NCBI RefSeq assembly: GCF_001625215.2
Contig: NC_030384.2
Coordinates: 41,202,390-41,266,389, forward strand
Source: Daucus carota subsp. sativus
Lineage: Eukaryota > Streptophyta > Magnoliopsida > Apiales > Apiaceae
Length of the DNA: 64,000 nucleotides
Direction: 5' to 3'
The translations under genes and the position numbers were made by a program. A model generated the notes under the pieces. The model was not told the origin of the DNA. It ran no database searches and saw nothing but the letters and a program-made list of their open reading frames with translations. This document shows, in pieces, positions 50,793 through 62,480 of this stretch. Every line of letters begins with the position of its first letter. The stretch's first letter is position 1.

Positions 50793-53700
50793 CTAGATTA
50801 GCTTCTTCTTTTGAAAAAAACGCTTCAAGTGTGTTATCTGTAATGCAGAAACCACAATGCACACACTCAAGGACATGAAACTGTACCATGCTACTCTAGA
50901 ATTTGTGACTTCGTTCACTATTCTCATCTCAGACTCTCTGCAGGTCATGGAAATATAATCCAAGTAATTAATTAGTAACAGGAACTTGGTGGAAATTATA
51001 ATGTCATTTTTAAACGTGAATATGAAGATGAGAAAATGCATCACGGATCACAATGACACACCTGCGTTTCAAGTCAAATATATTTTCATGGATGGCCTCC
51101 ACTGCTGCTTCAAGCTTTCTCAATTCAAGTTCAACACCCTACACAAGGTGACCATCAGAACACAGAAAAGAGTGTAGAAACATATTAACGGGCCGCTGCA
51201 AAGGTCTTGCTAACTTCAAAGCAAGTAATCATTTTCATCTACATGTTTATCTTAACAATTCATACAACAAAGCCTTTTAAACACAAAATACAAGTACAAT
51301 TTGTCCAGATAATCAAAATAAGAAATCATTTAAATTTTAATAATGCCAGGGTATCTAAAATCAGAAAATTGACCTGTACTGCTGTTAATCTTTTGATGAT
51401 GATAAATCAAAATGGATACACTGTACCAGCTAAGATATATGTTTCACTTCAATTCCAATTTCATAGAGATAGAAAACATTTTAAGAAATATTATGTTTCT
51501 TTCAATTAAGGAACACGTTCTGAGGACTTTCAAATAAAAAAACCAACATCTTAGTATTTTGTTTTCCATGATGATCATAACAGCATTTTTAGAGATGTCA
51601 TTATGCTTTGTTCTCACACTCCATCTAATGTTATGGCACTATCATTCTTTCACATATAATGCAAGTGACGAGTTAATTGTTAAATGCCTAGCACAATGTG
51701 ACAATTTTGCTCTTCTGAACCAATAACTAGGAAACAATTAAGTATCTGCATACATACATATTAAAAATATGAAGGGGCACCCTGAAGTTTCATTTACTAA
51801 GGCTACTCATAAAATACAGGTAACCTTAAATTAAAGAAGTTTGCAACAAATACAATTAAGTTATTGTTGCAAAGACTTATTGAAGTGCCATTTTTTTTAC
51901 CTTCAATGATATCTTCTAAATCAACGGAATTCATTATACTGATCCCAATATATGAAATAACTAAATGTATCAATTTTTAATTAATATGTTTCTTAATTAT
52001 ATATCTTTGTCCAAAATCATTCTGATTCATGTGTACTATCAATAGTTCATTTATTATATTATTTGGCCTTCCTTTTTTTTTTTTCTTTGTTTTTTTTGAA
52101 ATGAAATTCTGAAAGGTCATGAGAATATATTTCTGCTTAAAATTGAAAAGTAAGTGGGGATATAGCCCCTGCTCCTTCTGAGTTCTGAGCTAGGTCAAAG
52201 TGTATATTCTTATATGATATACCTCAATCTTTTCTCTTTTGGCAATCAAGTCCCAATCCTTTGCAGCTATTCCAATTCTCCAGTCCAAGTTGACACTTAA
52301 CTCTCCGGGGTGATTTGTCCAGAAACATGTGAGGTATAGACCAGCCTCGCTTGTGGTAAATGCAAATTGACCATGTGTCACATTCTCTCTGCTGTGAATA
52401 GTGGTCCCGTAAGGTGATGAAACCTGAAAGTAAATTTTAGACTCAATTACATAGATAGAAGAGGACTACAAAAATACTGTGATCATGCACATTGTTGCGG
52501 AAAAAGATATTAAGGTGCTGTTTAGCTGTGTATTTTGTTTTCCAGTTTTAGAAACAACATTATCACGTTTCCTGTCTTCTGTTTCTAAAAACTGTTTTCT
52601 AGTTATATAGGGTCTGAAAACTGTTTTGACCAAACACCGCATCTGTTTTCAGAAAATTGTTCTTATGTTTTAGAAACAGGAAACAATTTTTAGTTATAAA
52701 GCCAAACAGCCACAAGGCCCACAACAATGGATATTTTGTTTTGTTCATTCCAACAGACTGATTTATAGATCAGAAAATCATAGGCAGTCAAGCATACCTA
52801 AATCTTTTACACTATGTTCATCATATCTTTCTTAAGGTTCAATAATTTAGGTGATATTCACTGGTCAGCCCATTTAAACTACTATGGCACCAAATATTTA
52901 GCATATGCAGATGAAAAACTTTCATTTCTACTTCCATTCATTTTATGATTCAATTTGCAAAGTTACATTAATCACGCGTCAATAAGGTTGCATCTTTCTT
53001 ATTGCATAAATCAGCTAAAGTAACTAGCAGCATGACAAAGATAAACACACTGGATAGTGGATAGCCACCACAGTGTAAGTTGACCGTAAAGTGCAAACAA
53101 CTACATAAACCTGAGGCCAATAAATCACCTTGCACTTGTCATTACAATCAAACGTAACTAACTTACTATTCAAGTCAGCTAATGACCGATACCAAAAATT
53201 TAGAATTTAGAAATATATTTAAATACATTAGCATAGAAAGAAAGATACAACATCTGGTTATTAAATCCTTAGCCTAAAGAGGAGAAGCTGGAAACTTATC
53301 AAATAACCAAGGAACAAGAACTGAGTTAGTCATATTACTTGCCAGGAAAAAAAGAGATCCATAGTCAATGATTCTGGTGTGGAGCAATACTCATCATACA
53401 GGTTTTATAAGACTACAAATGTAGTTTATTCAGTGAAGAAGAAGAAACACAGTAACATGTGTATGCCCATTACCTCATCAAGAAAGTATACATGTAAACC
53501 CAATGACACTCGGGGATCATAGCTGGCCCCTATTATAATTCTTCCCTCTCTATCCCTTTCCTCATATCTTATTTTTGACATTGCAGAGGGAGTGAGGGAC
53601 ATAAATATACAAGTACATTCAAAATTAAGATTACACCATTAGACCTCTTTTAGTGTGATTAGACAGAGGAAGTCTAATTTAATCTACGAAGTGTCCTGGC

Positions 53701-54490
53701 AAAAGAAGCTTTTGATAGATGGGAGCAAGCAATGCCTCAATCAAAAAATATCAAACCCAAGCTTGCCTCGGCCAGCCACTACAATACTAGACTAGTTACT
53801 TGATTAAAACTATCCAGAATGACAAAGCCTCCAATTTTCCATCCCTAGATCTTAATATATATATTTCATTTAAAGTTTCTATAGTGTCGAGCATCTAAAT
53901 ACTACTACTACTAGACAATCATAGAGAAACAAAACAAACAAACCTACTCCTTATAATTATATAATTATATATCCAATCACTAAATGTTTAAAATTTAAGA
54001 AGAAACCAAGTAGCTAGAATGGCTTGTACTTGTTTGTTGGAACACTAGGAAGTAATAACTTAATTCATATGTAAAAGGTCCACTTGTAATGTATGGAATT
54101 AATTTCCTGCATGAATTTTAACACATAAACCCCCAACCCTACACAATCAATCAAACAAAAGAAGCCCAGTTCATAAAATAGAGTAAATATATACACAGGC
54201 TCGCGCTCATGCAAAAACATTTCACACGTGATCTCACTCCTCTCTGTGTGAAAATGTTCGCCATTGAGCGCGACCCGTCTGTTTAACGGTACCCGGACAG
54301 AGATAGTAGGATGGGAACCCTGAGGATCCTCAACCATGTAATCGCCTAAACAAACAACGTTGCCATGAATTTCCTCGGAAACACACTTGCTTCCAACCGC
54401 ATGTAAGCTCAGCCACACCCCTTCACTCTTCTTAACCAAAACGACCATCATCACCAAATTTAACATCAAAATGTAACCATCGCTTTTCAT
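50793..54490 (-). CDS. p24-delta transmembrane cargo receptor (206 residues)
   Basis: Four minus-strand exons: 54490-54293, 52423-52223, 51138-51062 and 50937-50793, GT-AG and in frame. Residues 1 to about 25 are a signal peptide ([19 protein letters not shown]). The GOLD domain follows with its two conserved cysteines (GSKCVSEEI and YLTCFW), TISVRVSSPYG and [16 protein letters not shown]. Then come [20 protein letters not shown], a coiled coil ([20 protein letters not shown]) and a transmembrane helix ([18 protein letters not shown]). The tail [11 protein letters not shown] has the FF and dilysine (KKxx) signals for COPII/COPI traffic, so it cycles between ER and Golgi carrying cargo such as GPI-anchored proteins. 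Length is standard. Intron 1 (1.87 kb) carries a MITE. Confidence 0.94.
52515..52713. mobile_element. MITE in p24 intron 1 (199 bp)
   Basis: Left end gtgctgtttagctgtgtatt, right end (inverse) gtggctgtttggctttataa. The interior repeats gttttctagtt / gttttagaaac units on both strands. Flanks share only aag, so the class (hAT or PIF) is unsettled. Confidence 0.65.
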
Positions 54491-55592
54491 CCTTTTCTCT
54501 AATGTCTTTGTACAATGTGTGTAATTCTCCTAAATTCTCACTTATTTCTGATCTTCGAGTTTGTTATCATGCCTACAACCATTTTTTATTTTCATCATTT
54601 ATATTATACTGGGTCGTTACAGAGGCCCATACTCTTCACTCCCTTCAAAAAGAACCGGACATCGAAAGACAATATATTTCTGGAATTACTCTATTCATTA
54701 TGCCGGCTTCCCAGGGTATAATTATAGTGTAATCAAAAAAAATAAACAAAATATGATACATATCGTTTCATCCTACTTATTTCTATATTTTTATTTTTCA
54801 TAAGTTCTTATAAATTATAACTTTATAATTTATATTTAATTTTTTTTAAACAAAAATTTAAACATAAATTATATAACGATTATAATAGTATTAAAGTGGA
54901 TATCGTGTCCCCATTAATATCGTTATTTGGACTGAGAAAATATGTTTAGATACTATAAAACTGTGCATAAATGATTAATTACAAGTAATTTCCCAAGATT
55001 GATTTGATGTTTTTAGACAAATTCTAACGATATTTATGTTATTAAAATACTACCTCCAGTATTACCTGTATTATTACTAATTTTTATTATAAGATTATTT
55101 TTAATATTATCTTCCAACCGAATAAATTTGGCTAACATACTTCATAGAATCTCTAATTACATAATATTATTAAAATAATATTATAACAATTAACATATTA
55201 TTTCAAGTTTATCTGAACTTTAATGATAATTAAGACATCAGTCAAATAAAAGAATTTATAATTACATAAAACATATTTTAATTTTTTCAAAAACCGATCC
55301 ATCAATGACTTAATATTTTAAGGAAACTATGAAATTCACATGTAATACATGTGTTTATAGGACCCATGTGTTTTAAAATTAAAAAGAATCATACTAATGA
55401 GTGAAAAAAACGAATAAATCATATTGATAGAATTAAAATTACATAGAAAAATAATGCACTTAGCTTAAAAGGAGAGCATAAAAATACGGCAACATATGAA
55501 TCACAAATCGAATAAAATCATCACAATCCAATCCGTGCAGAGGTCTCCAATCCTTGGCTTTCCAAACCCTAGAAGCTCCCAACTACAGAAAA
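54491..55592. other. Divergent intergenic region, p24 / HSBP
   Basis: About 1.1 kb between two divergently transcribed genes; it must hold both promoters. It is AT-rich, and no unambiguous TATA box could be assigned. Short overlapping ORFs at 54502-54803 have no family features. Confidence 0.5.
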
Positions 55593-58158
55593 ATGGTAAT
55601 TTACATCTCAATTTTATCGTGCATTTCAATTAGGGTTCCTCAGTGTACATAATTACACCCGTTTCATGTTAATTTAACTTTGTATACCTGTTATATATGT
55701 TATGTATGTTTTTTAATGCTTTTTGGAGCATCAGATTTGGTGTTTTCGACTGTTTCCTTGCTACATGGTGCTTTATTTTGTGTTGTCCGGATTATATTAT
55801 GCCTTTAGGTTTGGAGATTAATTGTCGAAATTTGCATTTCCGCCTGTAAAATTTTCAAGTGGTCTAGATATTGGAAGAGAGGGAGTGTGATTTAGGTATT
55901 AAGACACTTGCCCGAGTTTGAGGTTTTATTTGTTAATGTCCAGTTTGTTCACCCTTGTCTTCGTATTTGATATGTTTTGATATGGTAATGTGTAATGTTA
56001 AAATGTATGTGGATGAGGTTGGTCATTACTGAAATGTGTGGAAGGATGGTATCTTTTACAGATTTGTATTTTCTTGATCATGGAGTCTGCAAGTTTATTG
56101 ATAGTGAGTGAGAAGCATTGTTCCTGATCTGGAAATAATTAGTTAAAGGGATTAAGTATCAAATTGGTCACTATATAATTAGCAAAGTTTTAAATTTACC
56201 ATTCACAAATTCGGAGTCTCAAATTGGCCATTTGGCATTTGCCACACAAAATTGCTGATTTTCGGTGATAAATTTGAGATTTTGTTAGTTTATGACATAC
56301 TTAAAAAGTGGCTAGTTTGAGACCCACCTGCTTGGAAGTGGCCATTCGAGACTCCAATTTTATCAGTGACAAATTTGAAACTTTGCTAATTATATAGTGG
56401 TCAATTTGATGCTTAACCCTCGGTTAAAGGCTTGTGATTTCAGGTGAGAGTGTGAGAAGAATTTTTATCCTTTCTTTAAGAGAATAGTCAGTATATTAAT
56501 GAGACTATAGGTTCATATAATGCTTAGTGGAAGTTGTGTCGAAGATCCAAAGGTTTAAGATTTAATTTTTCTCATAAACATCTGTGGAGTGAAACAACTT
56601 AGTGGTCATAGAGGTTAAAAGAGAGACTCTATCAATGTTACAAAGAAGGCAATTTGGAACCAAGTTCATGGAGGTGAAATCTTTAGAATGGATGTTGGCA
56701 AATTTGAAAATAATAAATTTGGAGCCATGGATCTGGATTGACAGGGTGATGTAGACTTCATGACCTTTTACGACAACAAAAAGCCACTGATGTTCAAGGG
56801 TTTTCTACTGATTGGATTTTTCTAGTTTTTGTTTACTTTTATGTTCAAAACCAACTCTATCTTATTATTAATATTACAAATCTCATCACCCTTTTAGAAA
56901 AAGTGGATATGTATGAAGTATGCTTTAAGTTCTTAAATTAACTTTATTCTCTGACCTATAATATTTCAATCTTTATTGACTTGATCTACCCGGCAGGATG
57001 GAAGTGATGCAGATGATACGAAGCAGAGCACTGCTGATATGACTGTATTTGTGAGTTCTGTATACATAGTTCCTCATATATATGCTTTTGATATTTGTTT
57101 AGTGAAGTACATCTGGTTGGTTGGAGGTGAAACATCTCTAAATATATAAGGATATGACCTGGCAGTTGTCCTGAACTTCTGTTTATTTGATTTCAGGTGC
57201 AAAATCTTCTCCAGCAGATGGTATACATTATGCTCTACATGTTTTGGAGTTCCAATATTTAGGAGCCGTTAAAATTTTAAACTAAGTTGTGTTTTTTTTT
57301 TGGTTTTTGTAATTTCAGCAAAGCAGGTTCCAGACAATGTCGGACTCCATTATTTCGAAGAATATCCTTTCTATTTGCTTTTGCTGAAAATACTTTTTCG
57401 TGTGTGAAATGCCGAAACCTAAACTTGTGATATGACATTTCCTTTTCAGCTATATAGCCTCTTATTGTAGTTAAAAGACTGCATCCCTGCAACTGCACAA
57501 ATGACACATGTACCTCAGTATTCTTGTACTGGATATTTTTAACAGTGCATAATTTGATATCATACATTTGAACGGTTCTACAGCATAATATAAGGAAGCA
57601 TTTGGGGGGGGGGGGGGGGGGGGATGTGGAACTGAGATCGTGCATATGGTATACTTTGTAAGTTGTAACATAAAATTAAACCAAACAAAAAGTACCTAAT
57701 GTGTCCTACTAGGAAAACATTAAGTAGGGTGATTAGATGTATGCAAACCTTAACCTTACTACCAGGAGTAGAGAGGGTGTTTCCTTTAACATAATATATT
57801 TACATTATTTATTTACCATGATGGCAATCCATTTCAACAATTACTTTAAATATTTTGTGTGTTCATGGGCCCCGACATGTGTTCAGATTTCTTTTTCTTG
57901 ATTTATAATGTGTACACATTCAGATTCTTCCATAGAAACATTTCTTTTTCTTGAAATATAACGTTGGTTTAAAATTTAGAGTTGCTATCACATTCTTGTT
58001 TCTTTGACTAAGAAGCACTCGATGAGATGGGCACCCGGATAGATGAATTAGAGCAGAGCATCAATGATCTAAAAGCTGAAATGGGACAGGAAGGAACTCC
58101 ATCACCCTCCGCTGCGAAAGCAAAAGAAGAACCCAAGACGGCTGATGATTCTGCTTAG
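55593..58158 (+). CDS. Heat shock factor binding protein (HSBP1 homologue, 87 residues)
   Basis: Five coding exons: 55593-55595, 56997-57050, 57197-57220, 57319-57361 and 58019-58158. Exon 1 contributes only the initiator Met (ATG|GTAATT). The product reads MDGSDADDTKQSTADMTVF, VQNLLQQMQSRFQTMSDSII, SKIDEMGTRIDELEQSINDL, KAEMGQEGTPSPSAAKAKEE and PKTADDSA, and matches plant HSBP in order and length (Arabidopsis 86 residues). The central part is a heptad coiled coil (VQNLLQQM ... IDELEQSINDL). In the known family it binds the trimerisation heptads of heat shock factors and damps the heat response after shuttling to the nucleus. Introns 1-3 are GT-AG; intron 4 is AT-AC with U12-type signals. Intron 1 holds a MULE-like MITE. 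Confidence 0.94.
56148..56419. mobile_element. GGGTTAA-type MITE, copy 3 (272 bp) in HSBP intron 1
   Basis: Left end gggattaagtatcaaattgg, right end (inverse) gggttaagcatcaaattgac, with inverted words tataattagcaaagttt. Nine-base flanks ttagttaaa (56139-56147) and tcggttaaa (56420-56428) agree at 7 of 9. Confidence 0.75.
57362..58018 (+). other. U12-type AT-AC intron (HSBP intron 4)
   Basis: The exon 4/5 reading frame only closes if TCGAAGA joins TCGATGAG (Ser-Lys-Ile-Asp-Glu). The intron then begins ATATCCTTTC, the exact U12 AT-AC donor consensus, and ends gaagCAC, i.e. AC. The sequence tctttgact, about 10-16 nt before the 3' end, fits the U12 branch site. No GT-AG alternative near the boundary preserves the frame. 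Length 657 nt; it contains a G20 tract. Confidence 0.85.
57604..57623. repeat. G20 homopolymer inside the AT-AC intron
   Basis: Twenty G in a row, flanked by cattt and atgtgg. Confidence 0.9.
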
Positions 58159-60590
58159 TGTTTAACATCAACTTAATGTGTTATTTTGTTTATATCCATG
58201 GTTACACATTACTTGTTTGTATTTGCAGCTTGTAATTTTGAAGCTCATTGAGTCTGAGACATGTACGTAATAGAGCACTTTTTTGTGCCTTGTTATAAAC
58301 AGTTAAGGGATAATCATTCTTTCTCTCTTGCGAGTTATATGTTGTTCAAGCAAATACTTTCACCTGGTTTGTGCTGTGAGCTGGAATAAGCTTGTGAGAT
58401 GCTTTGTAGACAACTGATATGATGGTACTAAGGGAGTTGGGGTTGGTTTTTCTTTTGCTTTTTTAAATGAAGATATCTGTGTCTGAGAGGGGAAAGGATT
58501 AGTTGAAGTAATTCGTTGTTTGTTTTGCTGAGTACTTTAATCGCCTGTTGCTCAAATGATTGGATCTTTGGATCTTGCTATGTAAATTCATATCTTCAAG
58601 AGAATGAATATATGTTTGGTGATTGTGAACTGCACTGGTTGACTGCTATTTCTGTATGAATTTACATGATTCAGCGTGCACAATGGTAGTGTTTCAGGTG
58701 TTTCTATTTTAACTAGCTTTGTAGCACAGAGCTCTAGATTGTGTAAAATGTTGTTTCTCATTTTCTTAAAATGATGTTATTGTCATTGCACTTGTTTATG
58801 AGATATTTGTGCTTGTGCGAGGTCAGATGGATATTATCTTTGGTATCCATCTTTGGTTATTTAGCATAAACTGTTTTTTTTTTGTTTTTTTTTTTGTCAC
58901 AGCATAAACTGTTGTTTTCGTTACAGCTCTAATTATGAGAAATTTGTGTTTATGCTAGGTTTATATGAATAATGGTTTTTTTTTTTTCGTTTTCGTGTAA
59001 ATTTTTTGTACAAAGATTAAACTATTCAGGACAGCGTAAACTAGTGTTATCTTTATTGCACATTTTTGTGACTCGTCATGGGTCTTATTTCTAGATCAAG
59101 TGTTAAAGAAATTTGTGTTTGTGCTGGGCTTTATGACTTTGTTTACTTTTGTATGAAAAGAACATGTCATATGTGAGATTTATTATTGTTTGCAACTATG
59201 GAGTTAAATCTTATGGAGTACAATTTTTATTTTATAATATTAGAGTTCAATATCTCGATATTCATTGTAATTTAATCCAACATCTCATATCATTTATATA
59301 TTTTTTAAATTAGCAACCCATATGTATAATCTGGTAATACGTTCTACACGTGAGTTGTTGATTTAAAAAAATATAAATAATATTAGACATCGGATTAAAT
59401 TATAATGAATGGCTGAAAAATTGGACTCCGATATTTCAAAAATGTGTGTAATTCATTGAATTAACTCTGCAAGCATAATACATAGAATTTATATATGCAT
59501 GATTTCAGGTAATGTCGAATAACCCGAAATCCATCCTAAAATAATCTGATTTTTTCATGTCAATTTTGAATCAACCCGAAACTAAGTTGAATCTGAAATT
59601 TTTTGATAGGAATTCGTATTTGATTGAATTCATGTTTGATCGTTGGAAGTAATTTTGACACCCCGCTGTCGAATAATTTTATTTTTTGAATGTATTGTTA
59701 AGTATTTTAAAATCCACCCTTTAAATCTATGTTAAAAATTGTAATATTTAACTGAGTACTGGCCTAAAACCATCCACTCGCTCACGACTACATTCAGCCA
59801 TTCAGGTGCTCACTACTGTATATGTTACACTGCAAAAATATGAATGCTCATGGGAGAGCCAAATGACAAAGATGCTAAACTGCCTAAATGAGCCCAAAGA
59901 GGTTGTTACAAGTAAGGATATGCATCAAAATCGTCATCAAACAAGCAAACAACATGCAGAACATAGAGATAAGGAACTATCGTTAGAGATAAGAAAAGAC
60001 AAAAGAAAGAAAGATAAAAAAAAATTAACTCAAGAAATATTTCGAGGATAATATGTACAATTATAAATTATTCATGAATACGATACTTTGTAAAATAGGA
60101 ATTATGATTTAAGAAATAAAAGCTCTGAGAAAACAGTCATAGTAGGTGAAGTTCGCAAGCACTCTTTAAATGTTAAAAAGAAAGTTACTACCATCTTCAA
60201 AACAGACTGTAGAGCACTGAGCCCAACTAGAACACATTTATTTCGATTCAGTCAAAATAAGATCCTGTCAAAAACTTTTCAGTACAAACAGAAACCCTAC
60301 TCACTCATCATTAAGGCATCATTACCTTCCACATCTGCAATGTACTTATGTAGGAGTATTTATTTCCTTGGTTTTTCGAGTTGATACCTCAATAAATTAT
60401 CTTTCTTTTAGTTTCCTGTTTATGTTTTAGAATTTAACATATTTATATATGACAGTTACTTTTAATGTTCTCATAGATGCAAAAGTAATTGAGGCAATCA
60501 TAAATTCTACTAACAAATTAGTGTAAAGAAGAACAAACGAGTCACTTACAATTTGGAATAAATGTTAAACTTTAATAGCAAAGAACTCTT
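58159..60590. other. Intergenic downstream of HSBP
   Basis: 3' region of HSBP, then AT-rich sequence. Around 59219-59455 inverted words (aatattagagttcaatatct and ccgatatttc; cattgtaatttaatccaaca and gattaaattataatg) outline a decayed MITE. 59500-59690 has repeated cccgaaat/aacccga words like those in some hAT MITEs. An ORF at 59806-60051 is Lys-rich and unrecognised. Confidence 0.45.
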
Positions 60591-60599
60591 TTTTTAGAA

Positions 60600-60900
60600 A
60601 GGGATACTCCTCGTCCCATTTTACATGTCCATTTTAGTTTTCAAGGAGTCAAATTGATCTGACTAAATTATAACAATCTATTCATTATTTTTAAAATCTG
60701 AAAGTTGCATTTTTTTTAATTTTTTTTTTTTAACTTAGGAACCCGCAGCCGCTACCCTTCGGGTGCGCACTGGGTAAAACCCACGAGTTCACGCAATAGC
60801 CTGCAAATTATGTGAACCAAGGTAAACCGCACCTAAGCGCGACAGGCACGAGTTGCATATTAAAATGGACTGAATATACTTTCTAATTATATAATTTAGT
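60600..60900. repeat. Decayed Stowaway-like repeat split by a SINE piece
   Basis: gggatactcctcgtcccatt followed by ttacatgtccattttagttttcaagg..., ending ...taaaatctgaaagttgcat, is shared inversely with 63070-63160. The SINE fragment 60711-60850 interrupts it, and the sequence resumes at agttgcatattaaaatgg. Confidence 0.5.
60711..60850 (-). mobile_element. 5'-truncated SINE (140 bp)
   Basis: On the minus strand the element reads cgtgcctgtcgcgcttaggt ... gggtagcggctgcgggttcc, then taagtt and a poly-A run. It is flanked by a perfect 8-bp duplication agttgcat (60703-60710, 60851-60858, plus-strand reading). The 3' block is shared with the fragment at 4377-4436. Promoter boxes A and B are not evident, so it is probably truncated. 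Confidence 0.65.
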
Positions 60901-60979
60901 TCTTTTAAGAAATAAGATAATTTAGTTAATTTTATTTTAAAATACTTCGAGAACCTTTCCGGAAGTCGATGACTATGAT

Positions 60980-61999
60980 GAGGCCGCTTGATTCATGGGA
61001 ATTTGGAATCATATATGAGTTTTGTCCATTCCAAATTCATAACCGGTGCTTGGTTTAGAAAAACAAAATTTCAAACCTTTTTTGATACCAAGGGTGAGGT
61101 GGGTAAAATGGAGGCATGAGAAGCAATTTCATTTTAATTTTTTTGTCTCTATTAAATAATTAAATATTAATATTTAATACAAGACTAATTAATAATAAGA
61201 AAAATAGAATGATAATAATGTTTTATTTTAAATTTGGGTTAATTATCTAGTTGGTCACTGAAGTGGGCGTAATGTATCAAATTGGTCACTGAACTCAAAA
61301 CGATATCAAGATGGTCACTGAAGCGGCCACAAATATCAAACAGTATCTTGAAATATAGGTTCAAGCAGTAAAAATATTATTTATAAAGTTTTACATATTA
61401 TTTTTGAATACCAAAACCAAGTAAAAGGTTATGAATTCTAATATTTATGATAATATAATTAAATTTTATCAAGTTTATTTATTATTTATTTTTAATTAAA
61501 ACAGAGAAAATAACTATATAATAAATAATAAATAAACTTGATAAAATATAAATATATTATTTTAAATACTAAAATTCATAAGCTTTTAGTTGGTTGTGGT
61601 AACCTTTAAAATAATGTGTAGAACTTTATAAATAATACTTTTACTAATTGAACTCATATTTCGAAGTACTTGTTTGATATTTATGGTGACTTTAGTGACC
61701 ATCTTGATACCGTTTTGAGTTCAGTGACCAACTTGATACATTAGGCCCACTTCAGTGACCAATTTGATAATTAACCCTTTTAAATTTGTATAAATTTATA
61801 ACTTAACTTTTTAAAATCGTATTGATTCCGACACTAAATCAGATACTTGATAATTTAACCCGATTTTCCATTTCAATCTCATAGGAGTACGTATTGAGAA
61901 TCAAACGACACCTTATAAAATATAATTTTAAACACATATTTTTTAATCCTATTTCTCATTCCAATCTCGTACACATCGCAAATCAAACGACAGCTCATG
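60980..61999. repeat. Possible MITE carrying MULE-type copy 4
   Basis: Left ggccgcttgattcatgggaa with ggaatc words, right (inverse) gctgtcgtttgatttgcgat with gagattggaatgag. The partial similarity suggests one element of about 0.5 kb split by the MITE at 61236-61777. No target duplication was established. Confidence 0.35.
61236..61777. mobile_element. GGGTTAA-type MITE, copy 4 (542 bp)
   Basis: Left end gggttaattatctagttggt, right end (inverse) gggttaattatcaaattggt. A perfect 10-bp duplication ttttaaattt flanks it (61226-61235, 61778-61787). Internal text aaaatattatttataaagtt and acatattatttttgaatacc matches copy 2. Confidence 0.9.
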
Positions 62000-62094
62000 A
62001 ATTATAATATTAAAAGTTAGTTATAACCGGGTTAGATATGGGTTGGGGTGATGAAATTAGTAAATGAAGCGGAGTCACCTCCTCATGTACCTGC

Positions 62095-62100
62095 TATAAA
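62095..62100 (+). promoter_or_regulatory. TATA box of the MIR166 gene
   Basis: tataaa in ctgctataaatcac, followed about 30 bp on by a CT-rich leader. It lies about 235 bp upstream of the hairpin, as in other plant MIR166 genes. Confidence 0.6.
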
Positions 62101-62328
62101 TCACTCCCTCCCCCTCTTTTAGGGTTGTCCATCTTCATTCCCCTTTCTCTATTCCTCTTCTCCATCCCCTCCCCTCTCCAATATACACCTCCAATTCCCA
62201 ACCTATCATCCTTACAATTGACACCCCTCCCTCCTTTTTCAGTTGTGATACCTTTCTCCGCAAAACGAATTAAACCCTCCCTTTTCCATTAGGGTTAGGG
62301 ATATCCATATTCAACAAGAAGAAGATTA

Positions 62329-62480
62329 GTGTTTGTGGGGGATGTTGGCTGGCTCGATGCATTCACTTTTGATCTTTCACAGCACCGATCATGTGATCTT
62401 TCTGTACTGGATTTGATATATTTATATATGAATTATATCAAGTGACTGCATCGGACCAGGCTTCATTCCTCTCAAACCAT
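62329..62480 (+). ncRNA. MIR166 precursor hairpin
   Basis: Mature miR166 is at 62451-62471 (21 nt, starting UCGGACCAGGCUUCAUUC and ending CUC). The star strand is at 62339-62359 (gggatgttggctggctcg begins one base earlier). The arms pair through gatgcattcactt (62356-62368) with aagtgactgcatc (62440-62452), and the stem continues below the duplex by gtttgtgggg with ctcaaac. This places a 3'-arm miRNA with the standard 2-nt overhang and a loop of about 70 nt. miR166 guides cleavage of class III HD-ZIP mRNAs (PHB, PHV, REV, CNA, ATHB8), controlling leaf polarity, the meristem and vasculature. No coding sequence overlaps it. Confidence 0.93.
62451..62471 (+). ncRNA. Mature miR166 (3' arm)
   Basis: Differs from the commonest miR166 only in its last bases (..CCUC instead of ..CCCC), a variant known for some family members. 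The 5' U fits AGO1/AGO10 loading. Confidence 0.9.

Noticed and set aside
59806..60051. 81-codon Lys-rich ORF
   Set aside because: No family features; low-complexity AT-rich DNA.
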